The notes beneath the pieces are model-generated. The model was not told the DNA's origin and did not search any database. It saw only the letters and a program-made list of their open reading frames with translations. Of a stretch of DNA of 64,000 bases, positions 28,047 through 36,677 are shown piece after piece. Positions within the stretch are counted from its first letter, which is position 1. The number at the start of each line of letters is the position of its first letter. Where the stretch lies: NCBI RefSeq assembly GCF_036013935.1, contig NZ_CP107902.1, positions 6,109,001 through 6,173,000 of the forward strand, given 5' to 3'. A program made the translations under genes and the position numbers. Source of the stretch: Streptomyces sp. NBC_00461. Lineage in GTDB: Bacteria > Actinomycetota > Actinomycetes > Streptomycetales > Streptomycetaceae.

Positions 28047-30037
28047 TGGCCACAGCCACCGCATCCGCCCCGCGCATCGCCCTCCCCCGTGTGCTGAAAC
28101 ACCCCGTGGCCCGCAAGCTGCTGCTCCTCGCGCTCGCCGCGGCGATCCTCGTGCCGCTGGCCAACGCCCGCTGGGCGAGCGGCAGTTGGCCCGACGCCCT
28201 CACCGTCGACCTCACCAAGCCGCTCACCAGCACCAGCAACTGGATCATCGACAACCGGGACAGCCACCCCCTGTTCCTCTACTTCTTCGGCTACGTCAGC
28301 AACGCGGTCGTGCTCTCCGTACGCGCCGTGTATCTGGTGCTCCTCACCGCGGGCTGGGCCGGCGTCACGGCCCTGGGGGCGCTCGTCGCCTGGCGCGTCG
28401 CCGGAGCGCGACTCGCGATCGGCACCGCTGCCGCCTTCCTCGCCTGCGGGCTGCTCGGCATGTGGGTGCCGACCATGCAGACCCTCGCGCTGATGGTGGT
28501 CGCCGTCCTCGTGTCGGTCGTCGTGGGAGCCCTGCTCGGCCTCGGCGCCGGTCTCTCCGACCGCCTCGACCGGATCCTGCGCCCGGTCCTCGACACCATG
28601 CAGGTGCTGCCGGCCTTCGCGTATCTGCTGCCGGTCGTGCTGGTCTTCGGCATCGGCGTCCCCGCGGCGGTCCTCGCCACCGTCGTCTACGCCGCCCCGC
28701 CCATGGCCCGCCTCACCTCCCTCGGTCTGCGCGGTGCCGACAAGGAGGTCCTGGAGGCCGTCGAGTCGCTCGGCGCCACCGCACCCCAGCGGCTGCTGAC
28801 CGCCCGTATCCCACTGGCCCGCAAGGAACTCCTCCTCGGCCTGAACCAGACGATCATGATGGCGCTGTCGATGGCCGTCATCGCCTCCGTCATCGGCGCG
28901 GGCGGCCTCGGTGACCGGGTCTACCAGGCGCTGGCCTCCGTCGACGTGGGCGCGGCGCTCGCGGCCGGCATCCCGATCGTGCTGCTGGCCGTCGTACTGG
29001 ACCGGATCACCGGCGCGGCCGGCGGCGGCACCGGAGAACCCCGGCGCGCGGCGATCAACAGGGGCGGCGTGCAACGCCTCGCGGTGCGGCGGTGGCCGGG
29101 TGACACGTGGGCGTACGCCCTTCTCACCGCCGTGGTGGTGGCGGTCGCCGGCCGGCTCGCGGGCCGCCTGGACTGGCCCGAGGCCTGGATCGTGAACATC
29201 GCCGAACCCGTCAACCGGGCCGTCGACTGGATGACCGCGCACCTGTACTCGGGCGTGCCCGTCGTGGGCGGCACCGCCGAGTGGGCGGGCCACTTCACCA
29301 CCTGGGTCCTCGACCCTGTCCGCAGCGGCCTGCAGTGGCTGCCCTGGTGGTCGGTCCTGCTGCTGGTGGCGGCGCTCGCCTGGCTGATCGGCACCTGGCG
29401 CACCGCGCTCACCGCCGTCCTCGCCATGGCCGCGATCGGCGTGCTCGGCGTGTGGCAGCCGTCCCTCGACACGCTCTCCCAGGTCCTCGCCGCCGTCGCC
29501 GTCACGCTCGTCCTGGGCTTCGCGACCGGTATCGCGGCGGCCCGCAGCGACCGCTTCGAGCGACTGCTGCGCCCCGTCCTGGACGTCTTCCAGACGATGC
29601 CGCAGTTCGTGTACCTGATCCCGGTGGTCGCCCTGTTCGGAGTGGGCCGCGCCCCCGCCGCGGCGGCAGCCGTCGTCTACGCGCTTCCGGCCGTCGTCCG
29701 CATCACCACACAGGGCCTGCGCCAGGTCGACCCGGCCGCCCTGGAGTCGGCCCGCTCGCTCGGCGCGACCCCCGCCCAGCAGCTGCGCCAGGTCCAACTC
29801 CCGCTCGCCCGGCCGGCGTTGCAGCTCGCCCTCAACCAGGGCGTGGTCCTCGTCCTCGCCGTCGTCGTCATCGGCGGCCTGGTCGGCGGAGGCGCCCTCG
29901 GCTATGACACCGTCTTCGGCCTGGCACAGGGCGACCTGGCGACCGGCCTGGTCGCGGGCGCCGCGATCGTCTGCCTCGGACTGATGCTCGACCGGGTGAC
30001 ACAGCCGACGGAACGCCGCACCAAGAAGGGAGCGTGA
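28046..30037 (+). CDS. Glycine betaine/choline ABC permease, two permease domains in one chain
   Basis: 663 residues, about double a normal ProW/OpuAB. Two BPD-transport permease domains are fused: one around residues 140-330 with the EAA loop EAVESLGATAPQRL and one around 470-650 with ESARSLGATPAQQL, each followed by an I..GG.LG segment (VIGAGGLGD, LVGGGALGY). Extra helices precede each domain. A single chain can therefore supply both halves of the translocation pore. It overlaps the ATPase gene at TGATG and is followed 1 bp later by the binding protein gene. Confidence 0.93.
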
Positions 30038-30038
30038 C

Positions 30039-30995
30039 ATGCGACTTCGTACGACGACCGCGGTGGCCGTGGGGTCCTCGCTCCTGTTGCTCACCGGCTG
30101 CGGTGCCGCCGACATGACCAAGCAGGCCTCGCCCTTCGCCAACGCGCAGGGCGCCAGGACCGTGACCCTGTCCGTCCAGTCCTGGGTCGGCGCGCAGTCC
30201 AACGTCGCCGTCGCCCAGTACCTGCTGGAGCACAAGCTCGGCTACCGCGTCGACACCGTCCAGGTCGACGAGGTCCCCGCCTGGGACGCGCTCAGCCAGG
30301 GCCGGGTCGACGCGATCCTGGAGGACTGGGGCCACCCCGACCAGGAGAAACGCTACGTCGACGACAAGAAGACGATCGCGCGCGCCGGCGGCCTGGGCGT
30401 CACCGGTCACATCGGCTGGTACGTGCCGACCTACCTGGTCAAGCAGCACCCCGACATCACGAACTGGAAGAACCTCAACAAGTACTCGTCGTCGTTCCGC
30501 ACCGCGGAGAGCGGCGGCAAGGGCCAGCTGATGGACGGCTCACCGTCGTACGTCACCAACGACAAGGCGCTGGTGAAGAACCTGAAGCTGAACTACCAGG
30601 TGGTGTTCGCGGGTTCGGAGGCCGCCCAGATCACGCAGATGAAGCAGTTCGCGAAGGAGAAGAAGCCCTTCCTGACGTACTGGTACGCGCCGCAGTGGCT
30701 GTTCAAGAAGGTCCCGATGACCGAGGTGAAGCTGCCGCCGTACAAGGAGGGCTGCGACACGGACCCGGCGAAGGTGGCCTGCGCCTATCCGCACACCCCG
30801 CTGCAGAAGTACCTCAACGCCGACTTCTCGAAGAAGGGCGGCAAGGCGGCGGCCTTCCTCAGGAAGTTCAGGTGGACGACCGAGGACCAGAACGAGGTCT
30901 CCCTGATGATCGCCGACCAGAAGCTGTCGCCCGAGCAGGCGGCGAAGAAGTGGGTGGACCGCCACGCCTCCACCTGGAAGGCGTGGCTGTCCTGA
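30039..30995 (+). CDS. Glycine betaine/choline-binding lipoprotein (OpuAC family)
   Basis: 318 residues. The signal peptide ends in the lipobox LLTGC (Cys21), so the mature protein should be anchored by a lipid outside the membrane. The body matches the OpuAC substrate-binding fold: TLSVQSWVGAQSNVAVAQYL, AILEDWGHPDQ, a conserved GWYVPTYLV and LTYWYAPQWLF, rich in Trp/Tyr that build the aromatic cage for quaternary amines. It completes the importer with the ATPase and double permease. Specificity for choline versus betaine or proline betaine cannot be read from sequence alone. Confidence 0.93.
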   Translation: MRLRTTTAVAVGSSLLLLTGCGAADMTKQASPFANAQGARTVTLSVQSWVGAQSNVAVAQYLLEHKLGYRVDTVQVDEVPAWDALSQGRVDAILEDWGHPDQEKRYVDDKKTIARAGGLGVTGHIGWYVPTYLVKQHPDITNWKNLNKYSSSFRTAESGGKGQLMDGSPSYVTNDKALVKNLKLNYQVVFAGSEAAQITQMKQFAKEKKPFLTYWYAPQWLFKKVPMTEVKLPPYKEGCDTDPAKVACAYPHTPLQKYLNADFSKKGGKAAAFLRKFRWTTEDQNEVSLMIADQKLSPEQAAKKWVDRHASTWKAWLS

Positions 30996-31724
30996 TCACC
31001 GGCGCTGCTTCAGCTCGTCGGCCATCCCCTGCAGCGCCAGCGCCGCCCGGCGTTGCAGCAGCGGCCCGAACGTGATGCGGGTGGCCCCGAGTTCACCGAG
31101 TTCGGTGGGCGAGGGGCCCTTGCCGTCCAGGGCGCCGTGCACGTTGACCGGCCCCAGGATCCCGGACCGCAGAAGCGGCAGGACACTCACCGGCGCACCG
31201 ATCGGATAGACGCAGTCGGCGCCCGCGGCGACGTACAACGCGGCCCGCTCGATGGCCCGGTCGGGGTCAAAGACTCCACGGACGAAGGTGTCGACGCGGG
31301 CGTTGACGAAGAGTTCGTCACCGGCTGCGGCCCGCACCTCCGCGAGCCAGTCCGCGTGCTTGTGCGGGTCCTTGAGCACACCCCCGTGCGAGTCCTCAAG
31401 GTTGCAGCCGACGGCCCCCGTCTCCAGCAGCCGCTCCACCAGCTCCCGGGGCGCGAGGTCGTATCCGTCCTCGATGTCCGCCGACACCGGTACGTCCACG
31501 GCCCGTGCGATGCGCGCCACCGCGGCGAACATCTCGTCGGGGTGCGTCGACCCGTCCTCGTACCCGAGGGAGGCGGCGATCCCCGCGCTGGGCGTCGCGA
31601 GCGCGGGAAAGCCGGCCTCGGCGAACACCCGGGCGCTCACCGCGTCCCAGGGGCCGGGCAGCACGAGCGGATCACCCGGGAGGCGGCCCCGGTGCAGCCC
31701 GCGAAAGACCTCGACCTTGCTCAT
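30996..31724 (-). CDS. Isocitrate lyase / PEP mutase superfamily enzyme
   Basis: 242 residues, a (beta/alpha)8 enzyme of the PEPM/ICL group. Key elements: PGPWDAVSARVFAEAGFPAL at the N-terminus, the metal site VSADIEDGYDL, GCNLEDSHGG and FVNARVDTFV. Family members act as oxaloacetate decarboxylases, methylisocitrate lyases or C-C/C-P lyases; the short form here lacks the features needed to choose. The ATG start (GGGAGG upstream) overlaps the AhpD-like stop by 4 bp (ATGA), so it is the last gene of a three-gene operon. Confidence 0.83.
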   Translation of the reverse strand: MSKVEVFRGLHRGRLPGDPLVLPGPWDAVSARVFAEAGFPALATPSAGIAASLGYEDGSTHPDEMFAAVARIARAVDVPVSADIEDGYDLAPRELVERLLETGAVGCNLEDSHGGVLKDPHKHADWLAEVRAAAGDELFVNARVDTFVRGVFDPDRAIERAALYVAAGADCVYPIGAPVSVLPLLRSGILGPVNVHGALDGKGPSPTELGELGATRITFGPLLQRRAALALQGMADELKQRR

Positions 31725-32191
31725 GGCGTGCAACCTCCCGGCGGGGTACGGCGGCTGACCATCATCCGGTTCCAGTTGTTGATCGCGACGATCAGCCCGA
31801 CGAGGTGGGCGAGCCGGCCGTCGTCGAAGTGTGCGGCCGCCCGCTCGTACACCGCGTCCGGCACGAATCCTCCCCCAGACTTCGTCCGGGAGGTGCCCCC
31901 AGTCAGGACGGTGACGGCCTCGGTCAGCGCGAGCGCGGCCCGCTCCCGCTCGTCGAAGACGTCCTCGGCCTCCTCCCAGGCGGCGAGCAGGTCCAGCTGC
32001 CTCTCGCTCACCCCGTGCTCGCGGGCGACCGCGAGGTGCATGTCCAGGCAGAACGCGCAGTGGTTGAGCTGCGAGGCCCTGATCACGACAAGCTCCGCGA
32101 GGGCGGGGTCGCCCAGCCCGCGCTTCGCGGCCGCACTCACGGCGGACAAGGCCCGGCCGACCTCGCGGTCGAGGTATCTCGTACGGCTCAC
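31721..32191 (-). CDS. Carboxymuconolactone decarboxylase / AhpD-like protein with a repeat insertion
   Basis: 156 residues. The AhpD-type core QLNHCAFCLDMH carries the redox CXXC plus downstream His, suggesting peroxidase or thiol-oxidoreductase chemistry. It is a close paralogue of the next gene upstream. Relative to that copy it has an extra ~10 residues (GTSRTKSGGG) encoded by a 30-bp hairpin-like sequence typical of dispersed Streptomyces repeats. GTG start and ATGA end give 4-bp overlaps on both sides, so the operon is tightly coupled. Substrate unknown. Confidence 0.85.
   Translation of the reverse strand: MSRTRYLDREVGRALSAVSAAAKRGLGDPALAELVVIRASQLNHCAFCLDMHLAVAREHGVSERQLDLLAAWEEAEDVFDERERAALALTEAVTVLTGGTSRTKSGGGFVPDAVYERAAAHFDDGRLAHLVGLIVAINNWNRMMVSRRTPPGGCTP
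31868..31903 (-). repeat. REP-like palindromic repeat inserted in frame in the AhpD-like gene
   Basis: The minus strand reads GGGGGCACCTCCCGG, ACGAAG, then TCTGGGGGAGGA, with complementary CTCCC and GGGAG arms. This resembles short GC-rich repeats scattered through Streptomyces intergenic DNA (from general knowledge, not a search). It adds about 30 bp to the coding sequence without breaking the frame. Confidence 0.5.
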
Positions 32192-32688
32192 TTGTGCTGC
32201 CCCGCCTCGTAGTGGCCCGGGGTCAGACGGCAGGTCACGCCGAACCGGTTCCACGCGTTGATCACCGTGATCGCGGCGATCAGCTGTGTCAGCTCGACCT
32301 CCTCGAAGTGCTTGGCCGCGTGGCCGTACACCTCGTCCGTGACGAAGCCCTGGGTCAGCACGGTGACCGCCTCGGTCAGTTCGAGGGCGGCCAGCTCCCT
32401 CTCCGTGTAGAAGTGCTTCGACTCCTCCCACGCGCCGAGCTGGATGATCCGCTCGACGCTCTCGCCCGCCGCGAGCGCGTCCTTGGTGTGCATGTCCAGG
32501 CAGAACGCGCAGTGGTTGAGCTGCGAGGCGCGGATCTTCACCAGCTCCAGCAGCTTCGGGTCCAGGCCCTGCCGGGCGGCCGCGTCGAGGCGGACCATCG
32601 CCTTGTAGACCTCGGGGGCGTGCTGGGTCCAGCGCAGACGGGCGGGCTGTTCGAGTGCGTACTCGGCGGCTTCCTCTGCTGTCGTCAT
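32188..32688 (-). CDS. Carboxymuconolactone decarboxylase / AhpD-like protein
   Basis: 166 residues, first gene of the operon. The core QLNHCAFCLDMHTKDAL holds the CXXC and His of AhpD-like alkylhydroperoxidases. An all-helical fold is expected. Its stop overlaps the GTG of the paralogue by 4 bp. It diverges from a MocR regulator with only 47 bp between start codons, so that regulator probably controls this operon. The reaction is not predictable beyond thiol-based redox chemistry. Confidence 0.88.
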   Translation of the reverse strand: MTTAEEAAEYALEQPARLRWTQHAPEVYKAMVRLDAAARQGLDPKLLELVKIRASQLNHCAFCLDMHTKDALAAGESVERIIQLGAWEESKHFYTERELAALELTEAVTVLTQGFVTDEVYGHAAKHFEEVELTQLIAAITVINAWNRFGVTCRLTPGHYEAGQHK

Positions 32689-32735
32689 GTCCTCGACCCT
32701 AGAAGCGAGGCAGCCCAGGGGTATGGTCCATTTCC

Positions 32736-34124
32736 ATGGCGAAAACGTGGGCCACTCTGGGCGTCGACCTGCATCTGGAGCCGACGGGCCCGGGGGTGCG
32801 CCGGGGCCTGACCGACGCCCTGCGCGAGGCCGTCCGCACCGGACGCCTGGCCCCCGGCACCCGGCTGCCCTCCTCCCGCACCCTCGCCGTCGACCTGGGT
32901 ATCGCCCGCAACACCGTCGCCGACGCCTACGCCGACCTGGTCGCGGAGGGCTGGCTCACCGCGCGGCAGGGCTCGGGCACCCGGGTGGCCGATCGCCCGG
33001 TCGGCCGGCCCTTGGCCGCCGCACCCCGCCCGCGCGCCCGCACCCGCCCCGCCTACGACCTGATCCCCGGCGTCCCCGACCTCGCCTCCTTCCCGCGCGC
33101 CGAGTGGCTCAAGGCCTGCCGCCGCGCCCTCGCCACGGCCCCGTACCAGGCCCTCGACTACGGCGACCCGCGCGGCCGCGTCGAACTGCGCACCGCGCTC
33201 GCCGGCTATCTCGCCCGGGCCCGGGGAGTGCGCGCCGACCCCGAACGCATCCTCGTGTGCGCCGGCATCTCGCACGGCCTGCGCATCCTCGGCGCGGTGC
33301 TGCGGGCGCGCGGGGCACGCACCGTCGCTGTCGAGTCGTACGGCCTCGACGTGCACTGGAAACTGCTGGCCGCCGCCGGCCTCGGAACCGTCCCGCTGCC
33401 GTTCGACGAACGGGGCACGAATCCCGGGGAGTTGACGGACGAGGCCGCGGTTCTGCTCACCCCCGCGCACCAGTTCCCGATGGGCGGCACCCTGCACCGC
33501 GACCGGCGCGCTGCCGTCGTCGACTGGGCGCGTCGCACCGGCGGCCTGGTCGTCGAGGACGACTACGACGGCGAGTTCCGCTACGACCGCCAGCCCGTCG
33601 GCGCCCTCCAGGGCCTGGACCCGGACCACGTCGTGTACGCGGGCACCGCCAGCAAGTCCCTCGCCCCCGGCCTCAGACTGGCCTGGCTGGTGCTGCCGCC
33701 GCACCTCGTCCAGGAAGCGGCGAAGGCGAAGGGCGGCATCGACTCCTGTGGGGCCCTGGACCAGTTGACGCTCGCCGAGTTCCTCACCTCCGGCGCCTAC
33801 GACCGCCATGTGCGCGCCGCCCGCCTGCGCTACCGCCGCCGCCGTGACGCGCTGGTCGCGGAACTCGCGCGGCGGGCCCCGCAGGTCCGTGCCACCGGCA
33901 TCGCGGCGGGCCTGCACGTGGTGCTCCGCCTCCCGCCGGGCACCGAGCGGGAGGCGCTTAGATCGGCGGCCTGGCAGGGACTCGCGGTGCACGGCCTGCA
34001 CCGCTACCGGCACCCGGAGGCGACCGCCGAGCCGCCCGACGCGCTGGTGGTGGGCTACGGAACACCCCCGGACAGCGCCTGGGCGGGGGCCTTGGACGCA
34101 CTGTGCGCGGCGCTGCCCGAATGA
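32736..34124 (+). CDS. MocR-type regulator (GntR HTH plus PLP aminotransferase-like domain)
   Basis: 462 residues. The N-terminal ~80 residues are a GntR winged helix (LREAVRTGRLAPGTRLPSSR, ARNTVADAYADLVAEGWL). The rest is a class I aminotransferase fold with the PLP lysine Lys307 in GTASKSLAPG and LVVEDDYDGEFRY. MocR proteins bind PLP and regulate genes for vitamin B6, GABA or related amines, often an adjacent divergent operon. Here the divergent partner is the AhpD/AhpD/PEPM operon, which is not a typical B6 gene set. The effector is therefore open. Confidence 0.93.
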   Translation: MAKTWATLGVDLHLEPTGPGVRRGLTDALREAVRTGRLAPGTRLPSSRTLAVDLGIARNTVADAYADLVAEGWLTARQGSGTRVADRPVGRPLAAAPRPRARTRPAYDLIPGVPDLASFPRAEWLKACRRALATAPYQALDYGDPRGRVELRTALAGYLARARGVRADPERILVCAGISHGLRILGAVLRARGARTVAVESYGLDVHWKLLAAAGLGTVPLPFDERGTNPGELTDEAAVLLTPAHQFPMGGTLHRDRRAAVVDWARRTGGLVVEDDYDGEFRYDRQPVGALQGLDPDHVVYAGTASKSLAPGLRLAWLVLPPHLVQEAAKAKGGIDSCGALDQLTLAEFLTSGAYDRHVRAARLRYRRRRDALVAELARRAPQVRATGIAAGLHVVLRLPPGTEREALRSAAWQGLAVHGLHRYRHPEATAEPPDALVVGYGTPPDSAWAGALDALCAALPE

Positions 34125-34244
34125 ATGGACCGGCGGTCATCGCGCCTGGTTGGCCGGCCTGCTGTGCGCGACCGAAACAAGGCCGCCAAGGGCCGGGATT
34201 GGGCGCTGCGGGCCGCGACGGGCGGCAATGGAATGGGCGGCGGG

Positions 34245-35159
34245 TCAGGCCGTCGCCTCTTCCTCCTCCGCCTCTTCCTCCGCCGGCGCCTCCCCGAATC
34301 GCGCCAGCGCCAGCGCCCCCGCGATCGCGATGACGAATCCCAGCACCGCCAGCCAGGCGAGCCCCTCCCGGGTACGGTCCCCGAGCCACACCACGCCCAC
34401 CGCCGCGGGTCCGATCGTCTCGCCGATCACCAACCCGGCCGTCGCCGTGGTGACCGATCCACGCTGCAGGGCGGTGGTCAGCAACAGGAAGGCGGCACCT
34501 CCGCCGAGAAGGAGCGCGTACGTCGCCGGGTTGGTGAACAGTTCCGACGGTGCGAGTGAGTCGATCAGCCGTACCGACACCTCCACCACCCCGAACCCGA
34601 ACCCGGCCCCCAACCCGAGCATCAGCGCCCGCCCCCGCCCGGACCACCGCCCGCCGACCAGCCCGAGCAGCAGCACGACCACGGCGACCGCGAGCATCGC
34701 CCACTTCAGAGCGGTCGACCCGGCGCGATCGCCCTCCTCCCCGGACGCCAGGCCCAGCATCGCGAGCCCGGCGCACACCACGCCGACGGCGCCCCACTCC
34801 ACCCCGCTCAACCGCACATGCAGCAGCCGCGCCGCGACCACACCGGTGACCGCGAGGCTTGACGCGAGGGCCGCCGCGACCGCGTAGATCGGGATCGACC
34901 GCAGCGCCGCGATCTGCAGCACGAACCCCAGCCCGTCCAGCGCGAGCCCGGCCATGTACCGCCACTGCCGCAGCGCCCGCAGCAGCAGTGCCGCCTCTCC
35001 GCCCCCGCCCGCGGTCGCCGCCCGTGCGGCGACCGCCTGCAACACCGTCGCCGTACCGAAGCAAACCGCAGCGCCGAGAGCGCACACCATCCCAAAGATC
35101 ACAAAGTGACTGTAGGGGAGGCGAGCAACGGTCGGGAGTGCTTCGGCGTACGCTCTCAC
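34245..35159 (-). CDS. DMT/EamA-type multi-spanning membrane transporter
   Basis: About 304 residues with some nine to ten hydrophobic helices and the drug/metabolite-transporter opening GMVCALGAAVCFGTATVLQA; it resembles Streptomyces DMT-like proteins of unknown substrate. The last ~15 residues are almost all Glu/Ala (EAPAEEEAEEEEATA). The start is uncertain: the GTG at 35159 gives an unusual polar lead, GTG 35102 or ATG 35090 begins right at the first helix, and none has a good ribosome-binding site. Converges with the MocR gene across ~120 bp without a gene. Confidence 0.72.
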   Translation of the reverse strand: MRAYAEALPTVARLPYSHFVIFGMVCALGAAVCFGTATVLQAVAARAATAGGGGEAALLLRALRQWRYMAGLALDGLGFVLQIAALRSIPIYAVAAALASSLAVTGVVAARLLHVRLSGVEWGAVGVVCAGLAMLGLASGEEGDRAGSTALKWAMLAVAVVVLLLGLVGGRWSGRGRALMLGLGAGFGFGVVEVSVRLIDSLAPSELFTNPATYALLLGGGAAFLLLTTALQRGSVTTATAGLVIGETIGPAAVGVVWLGDRTREGLAWLAVLGFVIAIAGALALARFGEAPAEEEAEEEEATA

Positions 35160-35236
35160 CGATCTCTAGGCTGCCCCCCGAACACCGCAGGACAGCCGCA
35201 CCAACGGGGAGACACGGACCGCACCGGTACGGGATC

Positions 35237-36442
35237 TCACACGCCGAGCACACCCCGCAGCTGACCGAGCCCCCAGTCCAGATCCTCCTTCCCGATCACC
35301 AACGGGGGCGCGATCCGCACCGTCGACCCGTGCGTGTCCTTCACCAGCACCCCACGCTCCATCAGCTTCTCCGACACCTCCCGCCCCGTCCCCAACGCCG
35401 GACTGATGTCGACGCCCGCCCACAGGCCCCGGCCCCGCACCGCCAACACCCGCCCGGTGCCGGTCAACGCCCCCAGCTCCCGGTGCAGATGGCCGCCCAG
35501 CTCGGCCGACCGCGCCTGGAACTCGCCCGTCCGCAGCATCGCGATCACCTCCAACGCCACCGCACAGGCCAGCGGATTCCCACCGAACGTCGAACCGTGC
35601 TCCCCGGGCCGGAACACCCCGAGCACCTCGGCGCTCGACACCACCGCGGACACCGGCACGATCCCGCCGCCCAGCGCCTTCCCGAGCACATACACATCGG
35701 GGACGACCCCCTCCTGCTCGCACGCGAAGGTCGCGCCCGTCCGCCCCAGCCCCGACTGGATCTCGTCCGCCACGAACAGCACGTTCCGCTCGCGCGTCAG
35801 CTCCCGCACCGCCGGCAGATAACCGGCCGGCGGCACCAGCACACCCGCCTCGCCCTGGATCGGTTCGAGCAGCACGGCGACCGTGTTCTCCGTCATCGCC
35901 GCCCGCATCGCCGTCAGATCGCCGTACGGCACGATCTCGAAGCCCGGCGTGTACGGCCCGAAGTCCGCCCGCGCCTCGGCGTCGGTGGAGAAGCTGATGA
36001 TCGTCGTCGTACGGCCGTGGAAGTTGTTGCCCGCGACCACGATCTTCGCCATCTCCGCGGGCACGCCCTTGACCCGGTACCCCCACTTCCGGGCTGTCTT
36101 CACCGCGGTCTCCACCGCCTCCGCGCCCGTGTTCATCGGCAGCACCATCTCCATCCCGCACAGTTCGGCGAGCTCGGAGCAGAATGCCGCGAACCGGTCG
36201 TGGTGGAACGCCCGCGACGTCAGCGTCACCCGCTCCAGCTGCGCCTTCGCCGCCTCCACGAGCCGCCGGTTGCGATGGCCGAAGTTGAGCGCCGAGTAAC
36301 CGGCCAGCAGGTCCAGATACCGCCTCCCCTCGACATCCGTCATCCACGCCCCGTCCGCGGACGCGACGACCACGGGCAGCGGGTGGTAGGTGGGCGCGCT
36401 GTGCGCGTCGGCGGCGGCGATGAGGCTCTCCGTAGCGGTCAC
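35237..36442 (-). CDS. rocD: Ornithine aminotransferase
   Basis: Class III PLP aminotransferase of 401 residues, the ornithine-oxo-acid type, converting ornithine plus 2-oxoglutarate to glutamate semialdehyde plus glutamate. Motifs: MNTGAEAVETAVKTARKWGY, NNFHGRTTTIISFS (substrate arm), FVADEIQSGLGRTG with the PLP Asp, and the Schiff-base Lys in VLGKALGGG. The GTG start has GGAG six bases upstream. It diverges from glyA across the ZTP riboswitch. No arginine-degradation partner is adjacent. Confidence 0.93.
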   Translation of the reverse strand: MTATESLIAAADAHSAPTYHPLPVVVASADGAWMTDVEGRRYLDLLAGYSALNFGHRNRRLVEAAKAQLERVTLTSRAFHHDRFAAFCSELAELCGMEMVLPMNTGAEAVETAVKTARKWGYRVKGVPAEMAKIVVAGNNFHGRTTTIISFSTDAEARADFGPYTPGFEIVPYGDLTAMRAAMTENTVAVLLEPIQGEAGVLVPPAGYLPAVRELTRERNVLFVADEIQSGLGRTGATFACEQEGVVPDVYVLGKALGGGIVPVSAVVSSAEVLGVFRPGEHGSTFGGNPLACAVALEVIAMLRTGEFQARSAELGGHLHRELGALTGTGRVLAVRGRGLWAGVDISPALGTGREVSEKLMERGVLVKDTHGSTVRIAPPLVIGKEDLDWGLGQLRGVLGV

Positions 36443-36549
36443 GGGATCTCCAGAGGGTGCCAGAAGCTGAGGGTGTGCCCCTTCTTATCGTCGCTCGCAT
36501 GGTGGACGCGGGACCTCCGCGTTCCGGCGCGCCCGGTAGTCTGACCGGC

Positions 36550-36628
36550 GGGCCGTGACTGGCGCGCTGGGATGGGATCGACCATCGGGGAGCGGCCTGC
36601 GAGTGAGCGAGTGCCGTGCGCCTGGGCC
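36550..36628 (+). promoter_or_regulatory. ZTP (pfl) riboswitch upstream of glyA
   Basis: The sequence shows the hallmark pfl/ZTP motif. Stem P1 pairs GGCCG (36551-36555) with CGGCC (36593-36597). The invariant CGTGACTGGCG lies inside. A small hairpin GATGG/CCATC (36571-36586) leads to the conserved CGGGGAGCG. After a linker comes GCGCCTGGGCC, matching the 3' CCGCCUGGGC consensus. ZTP riboswitches sense the alarmone made when 10-formyl-THF is short and raise one-carbon gene expression; glyA is a common target. No U-rich terminator follows, so control is probably translational. Confidence 0.92.
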
Positions 36629-36677
36629 AACCGTGAACCGTGAATGCTTCAAGCCACGCCACCCGGAGGCCGACGAC

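Noticed and set aside
36555..36677. Apparent N-terminal extension of GlyA
   Set aside because: This stretch is the ZTP riboswitch and leader; the family start and the CGGAGG site support ATG 36678.
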